DNA of 64,000 bases from Nautilus pompilius (lineage: Eukaryota; Mollusca; Cephalopoda; Nautilida; Nautilidae), in contig JACATO010000624.1 in assembly GCA_018389105.1 (NCBI GenBank), positions 868,001-932,000 on the forward strand, read 5' to 3'. The translations under genes were made by a program, and so were the position numbers. The number at the start of each line of letters is the position of its first letter. The first letter of the stretch is position 1. The notes beneath the pieces were generated by a model. The model was not told the origin of the DNA and made no database searches. It saw only the letters and a program-made list of their open reading frames with translations. This document shows, piece after piece, positions 1 through 14,400 of the stretch.

Positions 1-3000
1 AAATAACGCTCACGTAAAAATTCCCGTTATTCGCTATAATTTGTCGGTATTTACTCATCTTTTTGACACTCCCCCAACCTCTGTCTTCTCTTGGTTTATT
101 AAGAATCCGCACCACGCAAGTAATATAATAAACCAGCGCAAATTACCAATTATATTTATTACCAGTCTAATATTGTAGAAATACGAAGTGAGAGAATATA
201 AAATATAAAACAGATACCTAAATAAAGCGTTACTCTTTACCACCAGGCTAAACTTTGCAGTGGAAACACTCGAATAAGATGCGACACGAGAAAAGGTACT
301 GGAGATATTTTAAAATTAGTTAGACACCTCTCAGTCATAAATGGTTAACATTTTGGAAATAAGGTAGATGTCGAAAGACCACACCCTCTCCCGGATCCAG
401 CCACTCGCTGACAAGCACGGAGATTTTAGTATTGATTTAAATTTCTGAACTTGTTAAACGAAGTAATGTCGTGAACTTACGCGAAAGACATTTTTTTTAT
501 TAAAGAAAGAAAATGAAAGATATTAGGTTTCACAGAATAACCTTTGGAAACGTCATATCCTAAGCAGCAGAAATACCAGATGTTTAAATATATATATAGA
601 TATATTTTTTAATTTAAAGTTTCGTCTCGAGAAACAAATTTCTTTAGAGGCTTTGCGAGATGCTGGCGGCCTTCACAATGTTTTTTCTCAGAGTTTTCTA
701 CAGAATACGAGGAAGCGGCACCGTGACTTTGTCTTTCACACAAACGCTGATACGGTATAAATTACAACAGTTGATTTTAAAAAGATGATAAAACAACATT
801 TTTCTCGTTATTTCGATAGAATGCGCGAACGCATTTTTACTTTAAAGAAAGACCAAGCATATTTACGGGGCCAACAAAAGGCACAACTCATAAAGGAAAA
901 CAAAAGCATTTCGAACTCTGCCCGAATTCGTTTTTAATTGAACAATCTGACTCAGATAGCAGAGGAACTGCATAATATTTTTAATCTCGTGGGAAGAAAA
1001 GTGAAATTTTAAAATCCAAAAAATAAGTAGAAGAAAAGATTTTATAGCTAAGAATAGGATAGATTCTCGAGTTTCAAGCTCGATATCTATGCAAGATGTG
1101 GGCGGTACCGTGACTCATACAGGTCGAATATACGATTTTCATTTGTATTATATAAACTACTCCATTAATATTTTTCGCATTTCCATGAGTACTAACATTT
1201 TCAGTGCCTTTGCATTTGTTTTAGGCTGGTGGCTCACCATTATTCTTTCACACCTTTCGTAAGTTTTCGACAGCAAAAAAATGTTAGATGCGGAAACGGA
1301 GAGATGTTATATATTGATCTGGACTGCTTTATCAAACGCACGTGAGATTCTACTGTCTGGACGCGGAGCTTCCATACGGGAAACAGGTAGCTATTTTCTC
1401 TTGGAGGAGGATTTTTTTTTCTTTGAAAAAAATGGGGGAATTCTATTTATAACGACCCTAGAGAAACACCTTGGCGTAAAATTAGAACGAGAAAACAAAC
1501 AAACAAACAAAATCTATAGAGCTATTTTTTAATAATTTCTCCTGGGGTACAGAATCTGATAACTCAGAGAAGAATAAAATTATGCACACAAAATGGAAAC
1601 CTCGCGCGCGCTGTATCTAATTTTGTGGGTGTGGACGTGCTGATTTTTTTGCTGACGCACACACAGACAATGTATATATAATTGAGAAATTGCATTTCGC
1701 GGACAAATATGAAGAGCAAAATTAAGAGCATCAAGTACGTCGTATATAATTTATGAAGCTGAACATCAGATAGACTCTTTGTTTTCATTATACGGGTTAC
1801 CCTCCCACAATGATCACGTGATATCCACAGTAACAATGTAAGTCTTGCTTAAAGGTAAAAATTCGGCAAAATGTTAACTTGAAACATAAAAAGAACACAT
1901 TATCCTTTCTGATTTTGTATAACCCTTCGCGAATACAATAGCGGCTCATTTATTAAATGCAGTATTTTTGTAAATTGCACAAGCCGTTCTGCCGAAGAGA
2001 TATGACCAGCTTCATAGCATTGACCTTGTGACCAGCAGTTTTGTTTCACTCTGCATTGTAGGTCTGTTTTAGTAATATTATCCTTGTGTTTGACGTTTCG
2101 TAGTTAGTTTCCTCTAATTTAGTAGCTGGAATCAACTTAAGCCGCATGCAGCGGACTTTAAATCATCAGCATCATATATGTCATACTAATGGCGCCGTAA
2201 ATCATCACTGCCCTACATGGATATTGCTATGGACGGCCAGGTCTGTATGCAGTAATTGCTTCCTTCTTCAGAGACTGGATATCTGATGCCTGTAGCTGTA
2301 ATTTAGCTCTAATGTTTGCAGCCGATGACGTGATTTCTTTGTAAACATCTGAACAATTTTACTTGCGTAAACGTAAAGATAAACATAATAATAGCATATT
2401 AGCGAAGCAGACGGCTCAAACAGGCGAGTTAAAAACCATCGAAACAGAAATTGTACGAAACATTAAAATTTAAAATAAATTAGCTACCACTACCTGAACT
2501 AGATCCGCTGACTTTCCTACTGACTATGAGATTCAAAATTGCCAAGTCTGCCACAAATTACTTTATAGTAAAAACATACGCCATCCGAAAAATTAAGGAT
2601 CTTTGTAGAATTGAATGTGAAAACAAAACAACCTTTATCTGAAGAAATTAGAATCAAGAAATGTGTAGAGATTTTCACAAGTTACCTAGGGATCTGCAGG
2701 TATGTATTAGCAGACTGCGTACTGGCCATTCTTCCCTAATTTCCCGTGCTCATCAGATAGGAGTGTCCATTTCAAAGACATGCCTCAATTGCTGATAGTT
2801 TTTAAAATTATCTCAGAAAATGTCGACAGATAAATCTGTTGATGAACCGCTGTTCCAAGCACTGCTGAGATACGTTCAAAAACATTAAATCAAAAAATAG
2901 TTTTCCGAGGTGTCTATTGGAAGGAACACAAGAGTAACAATTGAAACGTCAATAGAAAACTAAACAAGCAAGCAATAGTAAAATCCATATAAATATCTTG

Positions 3001-5190
3001 TTAACTGTCTATTGGGTCTTATGGAAATAATTAAAAATAAAATTTCGTTTAACTGAATGTACAGTGTACATCCACAATATGCTTTGATAATTAATAAAAA
3101 CAGGAGTACATATAATCATTATATCTTTTATCTTGGTACACCATATGAAATAAAACAAAGTAAGCAGTCCGAATAAAGATTCTAGAAGTTACTGTTACTT
3201 GACATAAGTGCATTATTTAATTAGTCAGAGAATGTCATAAAACAAAGTGAACCTGTCTGAACAAATAAGAGATTGCTTTAATAATAAATTGAACATCTGT
3301 GTAATATCAGTAAGTGCACCATTTAGGGAATAACAGGCGATGTAGAAAGTATCATACTGTAGCGCAGGACAGAAACACTTGACAAAGGTTTCCAAAGCTG
3401 TACTGACAGTTCTATAAATGTTGCAGAGTGCATTAAACAAGAGATTTACAAAATATTGCAATTAACCATAGCGTGGGCAGTATGGTTTTAAAAAAGCGAG
3501 TGCCCAAATTGCATTAATTACGGAGTCTTCGTGAGATTAGACACACCTGAAAAAGATAATTTAAAATTAAATAGATGCAGAAATTTCAAAGAAAAACAAT
3601 ATAAGAATATATGTGGTTACTGACCATCAGGATGTTATATAATTAAGAGTCGTCTAGAATCCAAATTTAAACAAAATTACTGCAACATTTATTTGCTAAC
3701 TTATACACAGCAGTAAATTGATTGTATGAGTTATTTCATTGGTAAGTTCAATGTAAATTAAAGAGGCAGGCAATGAAATAAATTTTTTCTTTGTTTTATT
3801 TGCATGTGTCAAATTTGTGTCCAGAGAGCAAATTATATCTTAATCAGATAGATATGATTAAGGTGTATCAGTAACCAAAATTCCAAATTAATCGGCTCAT
3901 CGCCATTAGTCCATTAAAAAGACATTCAGCTAATATCGAATATATTGTAGAAAACTCATTTTGGATGCAAGAAAAAATCCAATGCGTCAAATAATAATTG
4001 TAATTGTATCGTTAGCTAAAATTTGAAGTATGTTAAAAAGTTTTCAGCAGTAAAGTTGATTGTAGAGCCAAAATCTAATAAAATGTTTTTGCCTATCTTA
4101 TTGAATTTGCAGGGAACTAGACATTCTTTACCGTACTCAAATTTCTCCGCAGTGGATAAGTAAACTAAGCCTCTAAAACGTTTTATGAAATAGATAATCA
4201 TAAATATATATATTTTTTTTTAATTTCACGAATCAACAACATTTATTTGTAAAAAGTTGTGTCCACGTTGAGAACTATTATTAACATTGTCTGTATTTAG
4301 AAGATTAGACACTTAAAGTTGTTTTGTATTCTATATTGTAACTATGGATAGCAAGATAATAGATAACTATGTTTATATATATTTTATTTTATTTATTTTC
4401 CTTATTCTATAATCTCATCGTGGTAACTTTCTCCGCCCTGGTTTTAAAACCAAGCTCTTGATAAGATCGATAGCAAAGACAGGTTCGTTTCGAAGATTGG
4501 ACTAACGGGTGCAAGGCACTGAAATATCTCGAGTAATGATAAATCATCATTTTTGATTGACACGATGAATATAGTCACACATGGGCAGTACAAAAGAATT
4601 AATCAGCACTAAAAATGCAAAGTCCCTTTACTTGAGTATTTCGAACGTGTAAGATACTCAGTAAAAAGATGAAGATGTGGAATAAGACCGTCTTGAAATC
4701 TACAACTAACGAATTGGCCGACAGGGAGATAAGCTATGGCGATAGGTCTAGGATACCTTACTAGGTTTCTGAAAAATAAAATAGTTGTTGAGACGGTAGT
4801 TATAACAACCGTGATGAAGTGATTTTTACTTGCTCTCCTAAATAACGCTAATCGCGTGAGTTTCTGCTATGGTACTCATAAAATTTATTTTACGGTTACT
4901 TTATTCCTTTTGGATCTAGGAATAGTTTATAGTCTGTTTTATTATTACAACTGCCACTAAATTCGTTTTTAGACTTTAGAAGTGTTTAATTATTTGGTAC
5001 TAAAGAAAAACATTAAAAGATTCATTTCATCACAATGATCCTGCTGATTAACCTTGAAGCAAACATGACAAAATCTAAGAAATATAGATTTTGCAATTTC
5101 AAGATAAATATTTCATTAACTCTCTTTCTATCTGGGTTGCATTTGCACCACACCACTCTTAAAAATGCTATTACTCAGCACATTTTAAAC
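1..5190. other. AT-rich non-coding stretch, no recognisable gene
   Basis: Only short stop-limited frames of fewer than 100 codons occur on either strand, and none resembles a protein family I know. Composition is AT-rich with frequent A and T homopolymers. One motif stands out, a nuclear-receptor-like pair of half-sites at 2,021-2,034 (TGACCTTGTGACCA). No RNA gene, promoter with a linked ORF, or mobile-element end was seen. Confidence 0.6.
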
Positions 5191-5408
5191 TATAGGGGCT
5201 GTCGATTTAACGGACATCCATTCACCGGACTTCAGAAAAACGGCCGCTGTCTGGTCTCCCAAACGAAAGTCCGTGTTGAGCTGTGCAAAATTTTTTTACT
5301 TGGGTGCCTTTTTCGAATGCGTATGTAAACGTCAGGATTCAATGGATTTCTGGTATTAACGGACACCCCTTCCTCACTATTAGTCCATTAAATCGAGGTT
5401 TTACTGTA
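5191..5408. mobile_element. pogo/Tigger-like miniature inverted-repeat element
   Basis: The right end runs into GAGGTTTTACTG followed by TA. Its reverse complement begins CAGTAAAACCTCGATTTAA, the kind of end seen in pogo/Tigger elements. The left end carries the matching TCGATTTAACGGAC after a decayed outermost segment beginning at a TA. Further inside, both arms contain ACGGACA-type blocks. The element is about 215 bp and has no coding capacity, so it would be a MITE mobilised in trans by a pogo-type transposase. TA duplication is the rule for the Tc1/mariner/pogo group. The left terminus is degraded, so its exact boundary is uncertain. The short frame crossing it is incidental. Confidence 0.6.
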
Positions 5409-5742
5409 CATTCCTCTTTAATATAACCCTTTGTGATGATAAATCCGCTTTGCTCAAACCCCACATGTTTTGCATTACCAATGTGTTGTAGTAATACAAA
5501 TACTAATTAGTGCTTCTAGACTGGGAGGTAAGGCTAACGAGGTATCCGGGGAGTTAAGTATTTTATTTACCAATAAATGTACGCACTTTCTCCAGAAAGC
5601 ATAATATACACTGAAGTTGGTATTTATAGAGAATGTGTGTAGCATAATTATATTTTCGAGAAATTTACTTGGAGTGAAATCTTAAATAAATTAACTGATT
5701 TGAGGCAGAGTTTTCTGTGAACGCTAAACGGTTCGACTCCAC

Positions 5743-5821
<79 letters not shown>

Positions 5822-8800
5822 ATACACGACTGGCTCTTCCTTTACAGGCGAGGATACACCGGTAATAATCTGGAAAAGATGGAGGCTTTAAATAAACAAT
5901 GACTTCCGCTTGAGGAAAATCCATTTGAAAGCTTCGCTATGTCTGGTTTATATATTTATTCATATTTTAAAAAAAAATGCCTGTTGACAGAAACCAGATA
6001 ATATTTCTGCTAATCTTGTAAGATTTGTGACGGCACTTCAGTACTTTCCTAGCAAATAAAAACTAAAATCTACTCTCGACTTTTTCCAACGCTGTACAGA
6101 ACAGGGAAAGTTCAAAGTAATGTACACAGCTATAACAAATCTAAGTTAATTAGTCGGTATACATAACAGGTGCCAAACTGAAGATGACGGAAAGAACACA
6201 ATATTCAAAATATAGAAACAATAAAATCCTATTTAATTATAATAAAAACAATAAAACAAATAGGTAACCATTTTTAAACCTCAAATGAAGTATTAATAGA
6301 ATAATTAAATATCAGTAATCATTTTTTTGATTACAAAACAAGATCTTTCAAAACGCTATAGATTATTTTTAAATTCTTTAAACGTTTTCTCATCAGAAAT
6401 GTATGATACGAATTTTTAAGTTACTGATGATAGTGGAATCGACGTAAGAATTGGTCATGAAGCCAGGCATTCTGGACTTCCATGTCATTTAAAAAGGCAA
6501 ACGGTTATCATTATTATTTCATGTTCTCTTAAAGATCCTTTATTTGGCGGAATTTTCATCCATTCTATCTGGACCATTGTCTTTTGCGAAGAATTCTTCT
6601 CAATATAAAACTGAAAATAAGTAGAAAAGGAGCGGATCTTTGCCATTCTGATTTTAAAACATTATTGGATAGGAAAAGGAGCGGGTCTTTAAACCAATCT
6701 TTGGGATGACATTACAACAGTCTTGCTACCTTCTCAACCCATTCGTCGTTGTGGAGGAAAGAAACATTTGTTAGTTTGAATAATTATAAATATAATTTCT
6801 TCTTAAATAGGTGGTCATTTTTAAAATTTTTTAGCAACAGATGAACGACGGCATCACCAAAGATTAAAAGTGAGCCCGTCTTTTGATTTAAAAGCAAATC
6901 CTGCTTTAGAACGGGTTTGATGTATGCTGAGATCAAAAGGAATCTTTTACAATCTTTTCTTTCAGGTAGTTTTTTGTCTATTTGAAATAACTGTTTTATT
7001 TCTACAACTTTATCTGGCATAGCCTCTGCAAGATTATGGCTCCATTCATTACCTTTTGCATATTTTCACCATATCCTAGGTCAGAATTGCTTTATTTATG
7101 AAGATTCTTTCTAGAAAAAATTTCTTTATTCGATGAAATAGACTATTCATTATTTTTCTAGTCTCTTTACCTGCATTCGATCAAATTCTTCACATTGATT
7201 GCTATGAAATGTCTGCTCGTTCCCTCGCATTGTTTTCTTCAATCATGCTAATAATTTCATCACATTATTCCTGCAGCAACTAAAAATTCAAAAAACAACA
7301 ACAAAAAGATGTATAATTGTGTTAATATTAAATGAATTGCATTTCAATACATTTCTATCAGAACGAGTTTAAAGCGCAAACTGTAATTGGTTGTATAATA
7401 GGTATACATTTCTTACTATATACGTTATTTAACCTTAAATACAATAAAAAAATGATAACTTATTAGACTTGGATTTCAAAACTTCTTGCTCCCATCAGGT
7501 TTGACTTTAGAAGCATCTAATTGTGAGCGCCATCTTCGATACAAAAGGAGATAACTCAGATTTCTCTAAAGTTGTTCTTATATGTAGACAACAAAAATCG
7601 CATCACAGCCTAACTTCCGTACAGTTAATATTTTCACAATGTTTTAAATAGGGCATGAACTAGTCAAAGATGGGGTTTTTCTCCCTTTGTTTATATCTAC
7701 TATAAAGTCAAACAGCGCTCTAAAGTTACACTTCTGAACATCGTCAGATAGTCTCCCAGATTAAGTAACCAAGAAGCACAAAACCATGCTAAAGAAAATT
7801 AATCAAACTTTTCCATATTTTCTCGGTTTCTCGAGATTTCTGTAACACTTTTGTGAAAAAGCGGTTTAATAACACGATGATTTGTTTTTTCTTTGTATGT
7901 CTTCTCACCCTGTTACGCCTGCTGCCTTTTTACTTTTTTATACTGTCATGAAAAAAAAAAAAACTGAAAATAATTATTTCCTGCAGACTGTTCGCTAACT
8001 AAGGAATAAAGAACGAACAAACATTTGAAATATAGTATACGGAATATGTTTCTTAAAGATATAGAACATAAGGTCGCTAATATTCCTGCGGTAAGATGCG
8101 TTCTTTGTGCATTTGTGTATAAAGTAATGTCTACTTTACCCTGTCGAAACTAACAAAGATGCAGAGTGTGCATCTACCTGGTGACGTTCTCAGGACATCT
8201 AAAATGGTTGGAAAAATTGTTTTCTGGAAGCAACAAATTAATTTTATTGTTTGCGGTACACGCGTGGATTATTTAAATTCTTTGAGGATTTAAAAACTTG
8301 TATTTAGGTGGCAGCGTGTTTTACGTTTGGTCTGAGCCGTGCCACCCTTAAGGGTGTTATTGAATTTAAGGGTTTGTTTACTGCAGTTTGGTGTAATGAG
8401 TCCGAGGAACTGACGTATTTACGAAAGATCTTTATAAATTATTCCAATTATAGTGATATTTATTTTCTATTGCATTAATTAATTTTCCATTAAAATGGCT
8501 TGAACTGAAATAAAACTAAATGAGTAAATTTAAATACAATTTGTCTGTCTGGGCAAGGATGTATTTGCTTCCTTTTATTGTCTGATATAGCAATAATATT
8601 TTTTTAAGTTGTAAGATATCGTTTTGCTGTTAAATTTCAATAATACCGCTTTTATTGATAAATTTCTACATCACGCGGTTTATAAGATTCAGGTTAGATT
8701 TCTTAATGTTAATTAACCTACGATTTTTTAAACTTAGTGCATAACTGCTTTTACTATTTATATCTGCGTATTTGATTATAAATATAGAAACGGCTAATAA

Positions 8801-11800
8801 AAAGCTTTAAATTGTATCCTTTAGGGATATCTTCTTAGTAGAACTGCACTAATTAATGTGGTACTAACCACAACAGCAAACATTCGTCAGTATGCCTGAT
8901 TCTTTCAGGAATCTCAGAATACAATCCAAACGGTCAGATTATTGAACTTACGCAGTGCATAACGTTTTAAATTATTATTTTTATCCATGGAAACATGAGA
9001 CAATACTGACAGTAACATTTTCCTACTGTAATAATTTTTTTAAAAATTCTTGCCGCGGGTTATATACTATGGTAAAGAACCACACAAGACGGCTATAACT
9101 TTTTAAAAAAAATCAATCAAAGCAAGCAAACTAATACATCATACAAACTGATTTCAGTCAAAACATTAACCTTAACACACTGCTATTGCTTTAAGAAATA
9201 GCATCATCGTATTCGTTACACGACTAGAGCCAGTTTCGTAACGGGAAAATAGCAGCAATCTAATACTTTCTCTCACCTGAAAGTTCATCATCTTAAAGTG
9301 GTGCCTTCATTTATTTAAACTTTTATTCGTGAGAGCCAATCATTTGTGATTACTGCACGCAGTAACTAAGTGCACTGAGTATTGTGGACTGCCATTGGAA
9401 GATAATAACTAAATTTATTCTACGAATAACAAAGAGTCACGTGTAACCTTTTTGTTACATCTGAGTGTTCACAAGGCTGGTAGATTTTACACGGGAGATT
9501 TTAATGAATTACGTAATAATGGCGCGACCGCTTGTTTCGTCATAACCTAATAAATGCATTCTTCCTCGTCGCCCCTGAACAAAGGAAGTTCTTAAAACGG
9601 AAATCTAGTCGAGTTTCCGTAATTAGTCGCCATGGTTGCCAGACCGGGTGGTTAGATGGCGTTCAATTCTTCCCACGGCAACTGGGCGAAGGTCCGCCTA
9701 CTGAACCGAAGTAGAGAAAGCGGCTAGGAATAAAATTCTTATTATACAAGTTTGTAAAAGGCTGATTTGAAGTCTACACTCGCTGCTGCTTTCTTAGAAT
9801 TTTAATTTTTGGCGACTTCTATAGTTTTACAGAGATTTAGAATTTTTACATTTACCAATGTAAGAAGGAAATTTGGGAAACAAATCGATTAAAACTATTC
9901 TTTTTAAAAAAAAAAACAACCCAAATGTTTGGAAAGGAAAATTTAATTAATTTTATTTTCCATAAATTAAAAAAAATTATATTATCTAATATTCAAGTTA
10001 AACACGCACAAGTTTGTAATAATTAAGTCGTTCAGATTTCATTTAAAAGACTGCATTTCGTCTAAATTCTCTCCAGAATGCGTAAAAATTAGTTGGTGAT
10101 CGATTGTGTTTTGTCTGAAAATCAGCTGAGCTACGGAGAAAAGGGGAAAGGATGAAAGAGAAGTTTTTCATTGATAAAACAGTACGTTGTAGCGTACAAC
10201 ATTATTTTATTTATCATGCTGTATCCAGTGGTTGCACAAGTAAGTCATTAATGCCATCCGATTAATTATTATTTTATGAATGGGCAAGTTTAAAAGTGGT
10301 ATTGATATTCAATCCCGAAATCTAATAGTTGATGGCCGAGACAGAATTATACACGACTGAATTTCATCAGTTTTCGGGACCCTTAAAAATAAACTCAGCA
10401 AAGACTACTTTCGGAAACATCATTGGTAAATATAAGACTGAAAAACTGTTAATTAAGACTATGAATAAATAAGAGAAACTGGCTTAACCATAGTCACTTT
10501 CCATATTTTGGAAAGCTTTGATAAGGTATTTGGCATCAGTCAAAGGACTCGGAAATTTGATAACCGATTTTTAATAGTTCGACATGGTTACGAGTTTGAT
10601 ATTTTTTGATAATTACCATTTTATTCTTATTGAAAGAATATTTAAAAATAATATAAATAAACGGTAAAACGACATCGTCCTTTAATCTAAGAATAAAATT
10701 TATAATTTAAATGAAACAAGCCTATGTTTATTACAAGAAATTCATCTGGCATTAATTTCATAGGGACTTTTATAATATAATTTTATAAGAAATATTAACG
10801 CAGCAGTAATGAACAAATGTGATTTCCACAAGTTTAGTTCTAAATTTTATATAAATCATTAAATTTATGCTTGCATTCCATCCGGTGTTTAGAATACGTA
10901 ATATACTACAGATTTTTTTTTGCCTACTAAGTTTGTTTATGCTTTTTCAACAAGTCAGACGCACATTAAATAGAAAGTACATTACAAATTTTGAGAAGTT
11001 TCTTTAATGTAAGAACGAAAACCTTGGAGTAAGGAGGTGCATAAATCTTTGAGGTAATAATTTCAAATTGGCAGAGCAGATCCAAGAATTTTTGTTTATC
11101 AACATTTGCGTGTCCTTCCACTCACTGGCACAAAAAATAAATAATTGCTAGGTGAATAATTCGTAACGTCGAAAAAATTCAATTTCAGCGTTCTGTTTTC
11201 CTCAAGATAATACGCTATTCCTACTTCAAGAGAGACAATACTTACCAGTAAACCGAGTGGATGGCTTCGCGAATTACGTTCTTTGCCCTTGTACTCCCTT
11301 CCGAAGTCAATTTTGAAGAATTGAAAAATCAGCAAAAATTTATGTACAAAGTATGGCTAATTATTTATAATTTCACGAAATGAGAATTAATACTTGTTTT
11401 CCGATAGCATAGATTTTTTTTTGCATAAGAATTTTGCGGAAATATAATTAACTACGAAAATAGAAAAAGCGGAAATCAATTTTAAAATCCTGTTGATGAA
11501 CATTTCTTCTTCCAAGGGAGGCTTTCATAAGCCGTGATGGCTTTCTCTTTATTTAGCCACTAAACTAAGGAAAGATAACTCAGATGAAATAAAACTCAAA
11601 CTTCCCGCGAGTGACAGATCGGCACAGAATCATTATGGGTAACTTTACTAATTTAAGCTATAACGAAGAAACAGTTGTTTTGTAGGAAAAAGTTAAAATA
11701 ATATCTGAAACGGGGTGAAAATAGCATCGACAGTCGCACTATGCTAAACGTCATGTTTACATCATCCCTAATACCGGAAATAAAAACGAAAGTAACTATA

Positions 11801-13640
11801 AATGGTATTTACATAAAATTACACATGAAAGATATTGAATATTTTACATACGGCTGTATAGATATTCGGATATACACGGGGTCAGCCACCTGGCGGTTCT
11901 CTATCGCACTTTTTCCACACAAGCTGATGAAAAAATTACGAGATTTTTTCATTTAAGAAAGTAATGGCTCCGGATGTCAACTGCGAGATTGAAAAAAAAA
12001 AACAAAACATTCTTTTCTTTTAAACAATGTCTTAAAATACGGACAAACGGAAAAGGTTCAAATGAACTGTGTTTTAGTTGTTTTAACAACAAGAGCCGTG
12101 AAACTAATAGACTGCTGCTAACTGCTGAAGGTCTTAGAAGCGAAAAGAAAAGCGTCGACTCACAACTGTTTGATTTAAAACCGATTTCCTCGTCCTCGCA
12201 CACGCGCTGTAAATAAACGATGCTAGAAGTTGCACTTATCCTGACGCCGGCGAATTTAATCGCTAAAACACAAATCCGTAACTTTTTTTAAAAGGGGAGG
12301 ATAAGTTCTCGCAATAGATGCTTCGCCTGACTGTCAAACTAAATAGGAAAATCACTACCGATAAAATCTCTTGGGGTTAACCACTTTTTTGCTCGTTTGC
12401 TGTAGGCGATTTCTAAAAAAATATTCGTTTTCTTTCTTTTCTCGCGCTTCTGAAAAAAAAGTGGGACTGTTAACATAAGAGAATTATTTCGAGGGATTTC
12501 AATGACAACAACTAACAAGGTGTGCACTCGGATCGTACACGTACAATTGGCCACCGCACTAAAGGAAGCAGGGACCAATCATCTCGTGGGCGAGACTGAC
12601 GTGGAGTGGGCTTTGTGAAAAAGATCAGTAGCTGGTTCGGAAATGGAATCCGGCTGCCATTTATAGCCTGCTTTCTATCCTAATGTACGGATTAGGCGCT
12701 AGGAGGAAGAGCAGGTAAAGGAAGAATGTCAACGTTAATTGCCGCAAATAAATAATGTCAAGTTCACTGCACCCTCCAATAAAATTAAATGCTGTTATTT
12801 TGCCATACATTTTTGCTCAGATTGTTTTCGGGAAGACATCCAGGAAGAGTTCGAAACAAAACCACCACTGGTGGACAGTTAAAATAAAGCTGCCAACCGA
12901 CTTTTAAGGGACCATTCATTATTGTTTTTTTTTTTCGAATATTTCAGCAAGGGTAATATGAAATGTTACACTGGACTACAATAAGGCGATCTTTCTTACT
13001 TAATGGTTAATGGCTGACAAGGAATAAATGAAAACGATTCTTTCATAGAATTTCCTCCCTTTTTTCCAAATATGCGTCCCGAATTAAGCACTCAAAGCAT
13101 CTACCAAAGAAACTCGCTGGCTTCTGTTTCCTAAACCAAGCGGAGGAGAGCAGCTGCGGCATTTTTTTAGTCTAGTGTTCACATTATAGAGGAAGAAGAA
13201 GAAATCCACGCCACCGGTTGAAAAAAGACGAGAGAACGAGAACCGATCCCCTCAGCTTCAATAATCTACTAATGGATCATCTTATGCGGTATTTACATGA
13301 AATAAAATATCGTTCTTATTTATTGCTATATAAGAACCACGTAAAAATAGATTTTTGCTTAACTTTGTTTTCTCAACTGTTATAAACGTAATTAATTATG
13401 CTATACTGTAGCTTTTACACAAAGAAAACCCTGATATAACGCTTGTTTGGAGTTCTGTCTTTTTTTCATAAAATTGCATTGTTTGTTCATTTGATAGCAT
13501 TAAAGTACACGAGATTATTTTGTAGCTTTCTAGACAAAATATATAGTTTAAAAATCGTTAATATTAAAATATGCCTTAAATTAACAATAAAGTAAAGATA
13601 TGAATCTATAGGACATCATTCAGCCTATTTTTCTCGGTCC
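5409..13640. other. AT-rich non-coding stretch apart from the (AG)n tract
   Basis: No protein family is recognisable. A GC-richer patch at about 9,500-9,720 holds a short TTG-initiated frame (9,532-9,714) with no recognisable similarity, and I do not call it a gene. A local near-duplication, AAAAGGAGCGG followed by A or G and then TCTTT, occurs at about 6,627-6,690. Antisense-overlapping frames at 11,949-12,216 arise from low-complexity sequence. No RNA gene or transposon end was identified. Confidence 0.55.
5747..5815. repeat. (AG)n microsatellite
   Basis: This is an uninterrupted AG dinucleotide tract of 69 bases, about 34 units. It generates spurious Arg-Glu and Ser-Leu repeat frames on the two strands. 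Just upstream, GGTTCGACTCC (5,730-5,740) matches the pol III B-box consensus but cannot form a T-arm stem, so no tRNA is called. Confidence 0.95.
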
Positions 13641-13649
13641 TTCGTTAGT

Positions 13650-14400
13650 AACTCACAGTAACATTGTTTACTTGATCGTTTTCGTACGCAATGCCCTGTT
13701 GGCCAAAAGATGTCTGCCTGCCGATCGCCTTTTCAGCAGTCTCCGCCAATTACCCAGTCAAGGAGTTGATCCGGGCTGGTGTTTTAAAGTTTCGTGTGTC
13801 ATCAATGATGGATACGAAGCTGCATGTATACGAATTAAATCTGGCGCCCACGAAAACAGCCAACATGGGCGCGAAACGCTATGAAGTCAAAAACAGATGT
13901 GCAAGTTATTTCAAAGATTCGTCGTCTAGAGCCTTTAACACCGAGAGCAGGGGACGCGTATGAATAGCAGCGCGACAAAGAGTTAACGTCGACAACATTC
14001 GCTGCCGAAGTGGAGCATCCTACAGCCAGAGAGCAGTATACTAATACGTCGTTCGGAGTACGCAGTAACCCGCGGAGTTTTTTTTTTTTTGGCAAAGTTT
14101 ATTTATCTATGGAAAACAAAGTTCTCCGTCTGGAATCTCCATAATACGTCGGCTCGAACAGACGAACTGCCTGCCAAAGGACTTTGCGGTTCCTCTTTGA
14201 ACGTCACTGGAAGCACGAACGATACATTAATTTCGAAAACGCTGGGAAAGCACCTGCTATCGTCAAAAATACATCTGCTAAAACAGGTGAAAATGGGAAC
14301 CGCGTACGAAGAGCCTGTCAATGAAAGCGGACCAGTGACGACAGAAGTTGATCATGACAGGAGCAAACAGAAATTAGTTTGGGAATTTGATTTTTAAATT
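13650..14400 (+). other. GC-richer block with unassigned short ORFs
   Basis: About 750 bp are visibly richer in GC and CpG than the surroundings. They contain overlapping plus-strand frames at 13,672-13,884 and 13,691-13,963 and a separate 102-codon frame at 14,089-14,397. The last one follows a run of T residues, is hydrophilic and acidic toward its C-terminus, and ends in TAA. I recognise no domain, signal peptide or membrane segment in any of them. Options are an exon, a 5' CpG-richer promoter region, or an old mobile element. I assign no function. Confidence 0.3.

Noticed and set aside
5730-5740. Possible tRNA gene (exact B-box GGTTCGACTCC)
   Set aside because: Flanking bases do not form a T-arm stem beyond two pairs, and no anticodon arm or A box is placed correctly.
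5717-5924. Arg-Glu-rich and Ser-Leu-rich frames on opposite strands
   Set aside because: They are translations of the (AG)n microsatellite and have no independent support.
9609-9628. RFX X-box-like GTCGCCATGGTTGC (similar string at about 20,740, minus strand)
   Set aside because: Only one half matches the RFX consensus; the second half has two mismatches, so no regulatory call is made.
12339-12578. Minus-strand 79-codon frame near CCAAT-like sequence
   Set aside because: No recognisable domain, Lys/Arg low-complexity middle, and no splice or conservation evidence.
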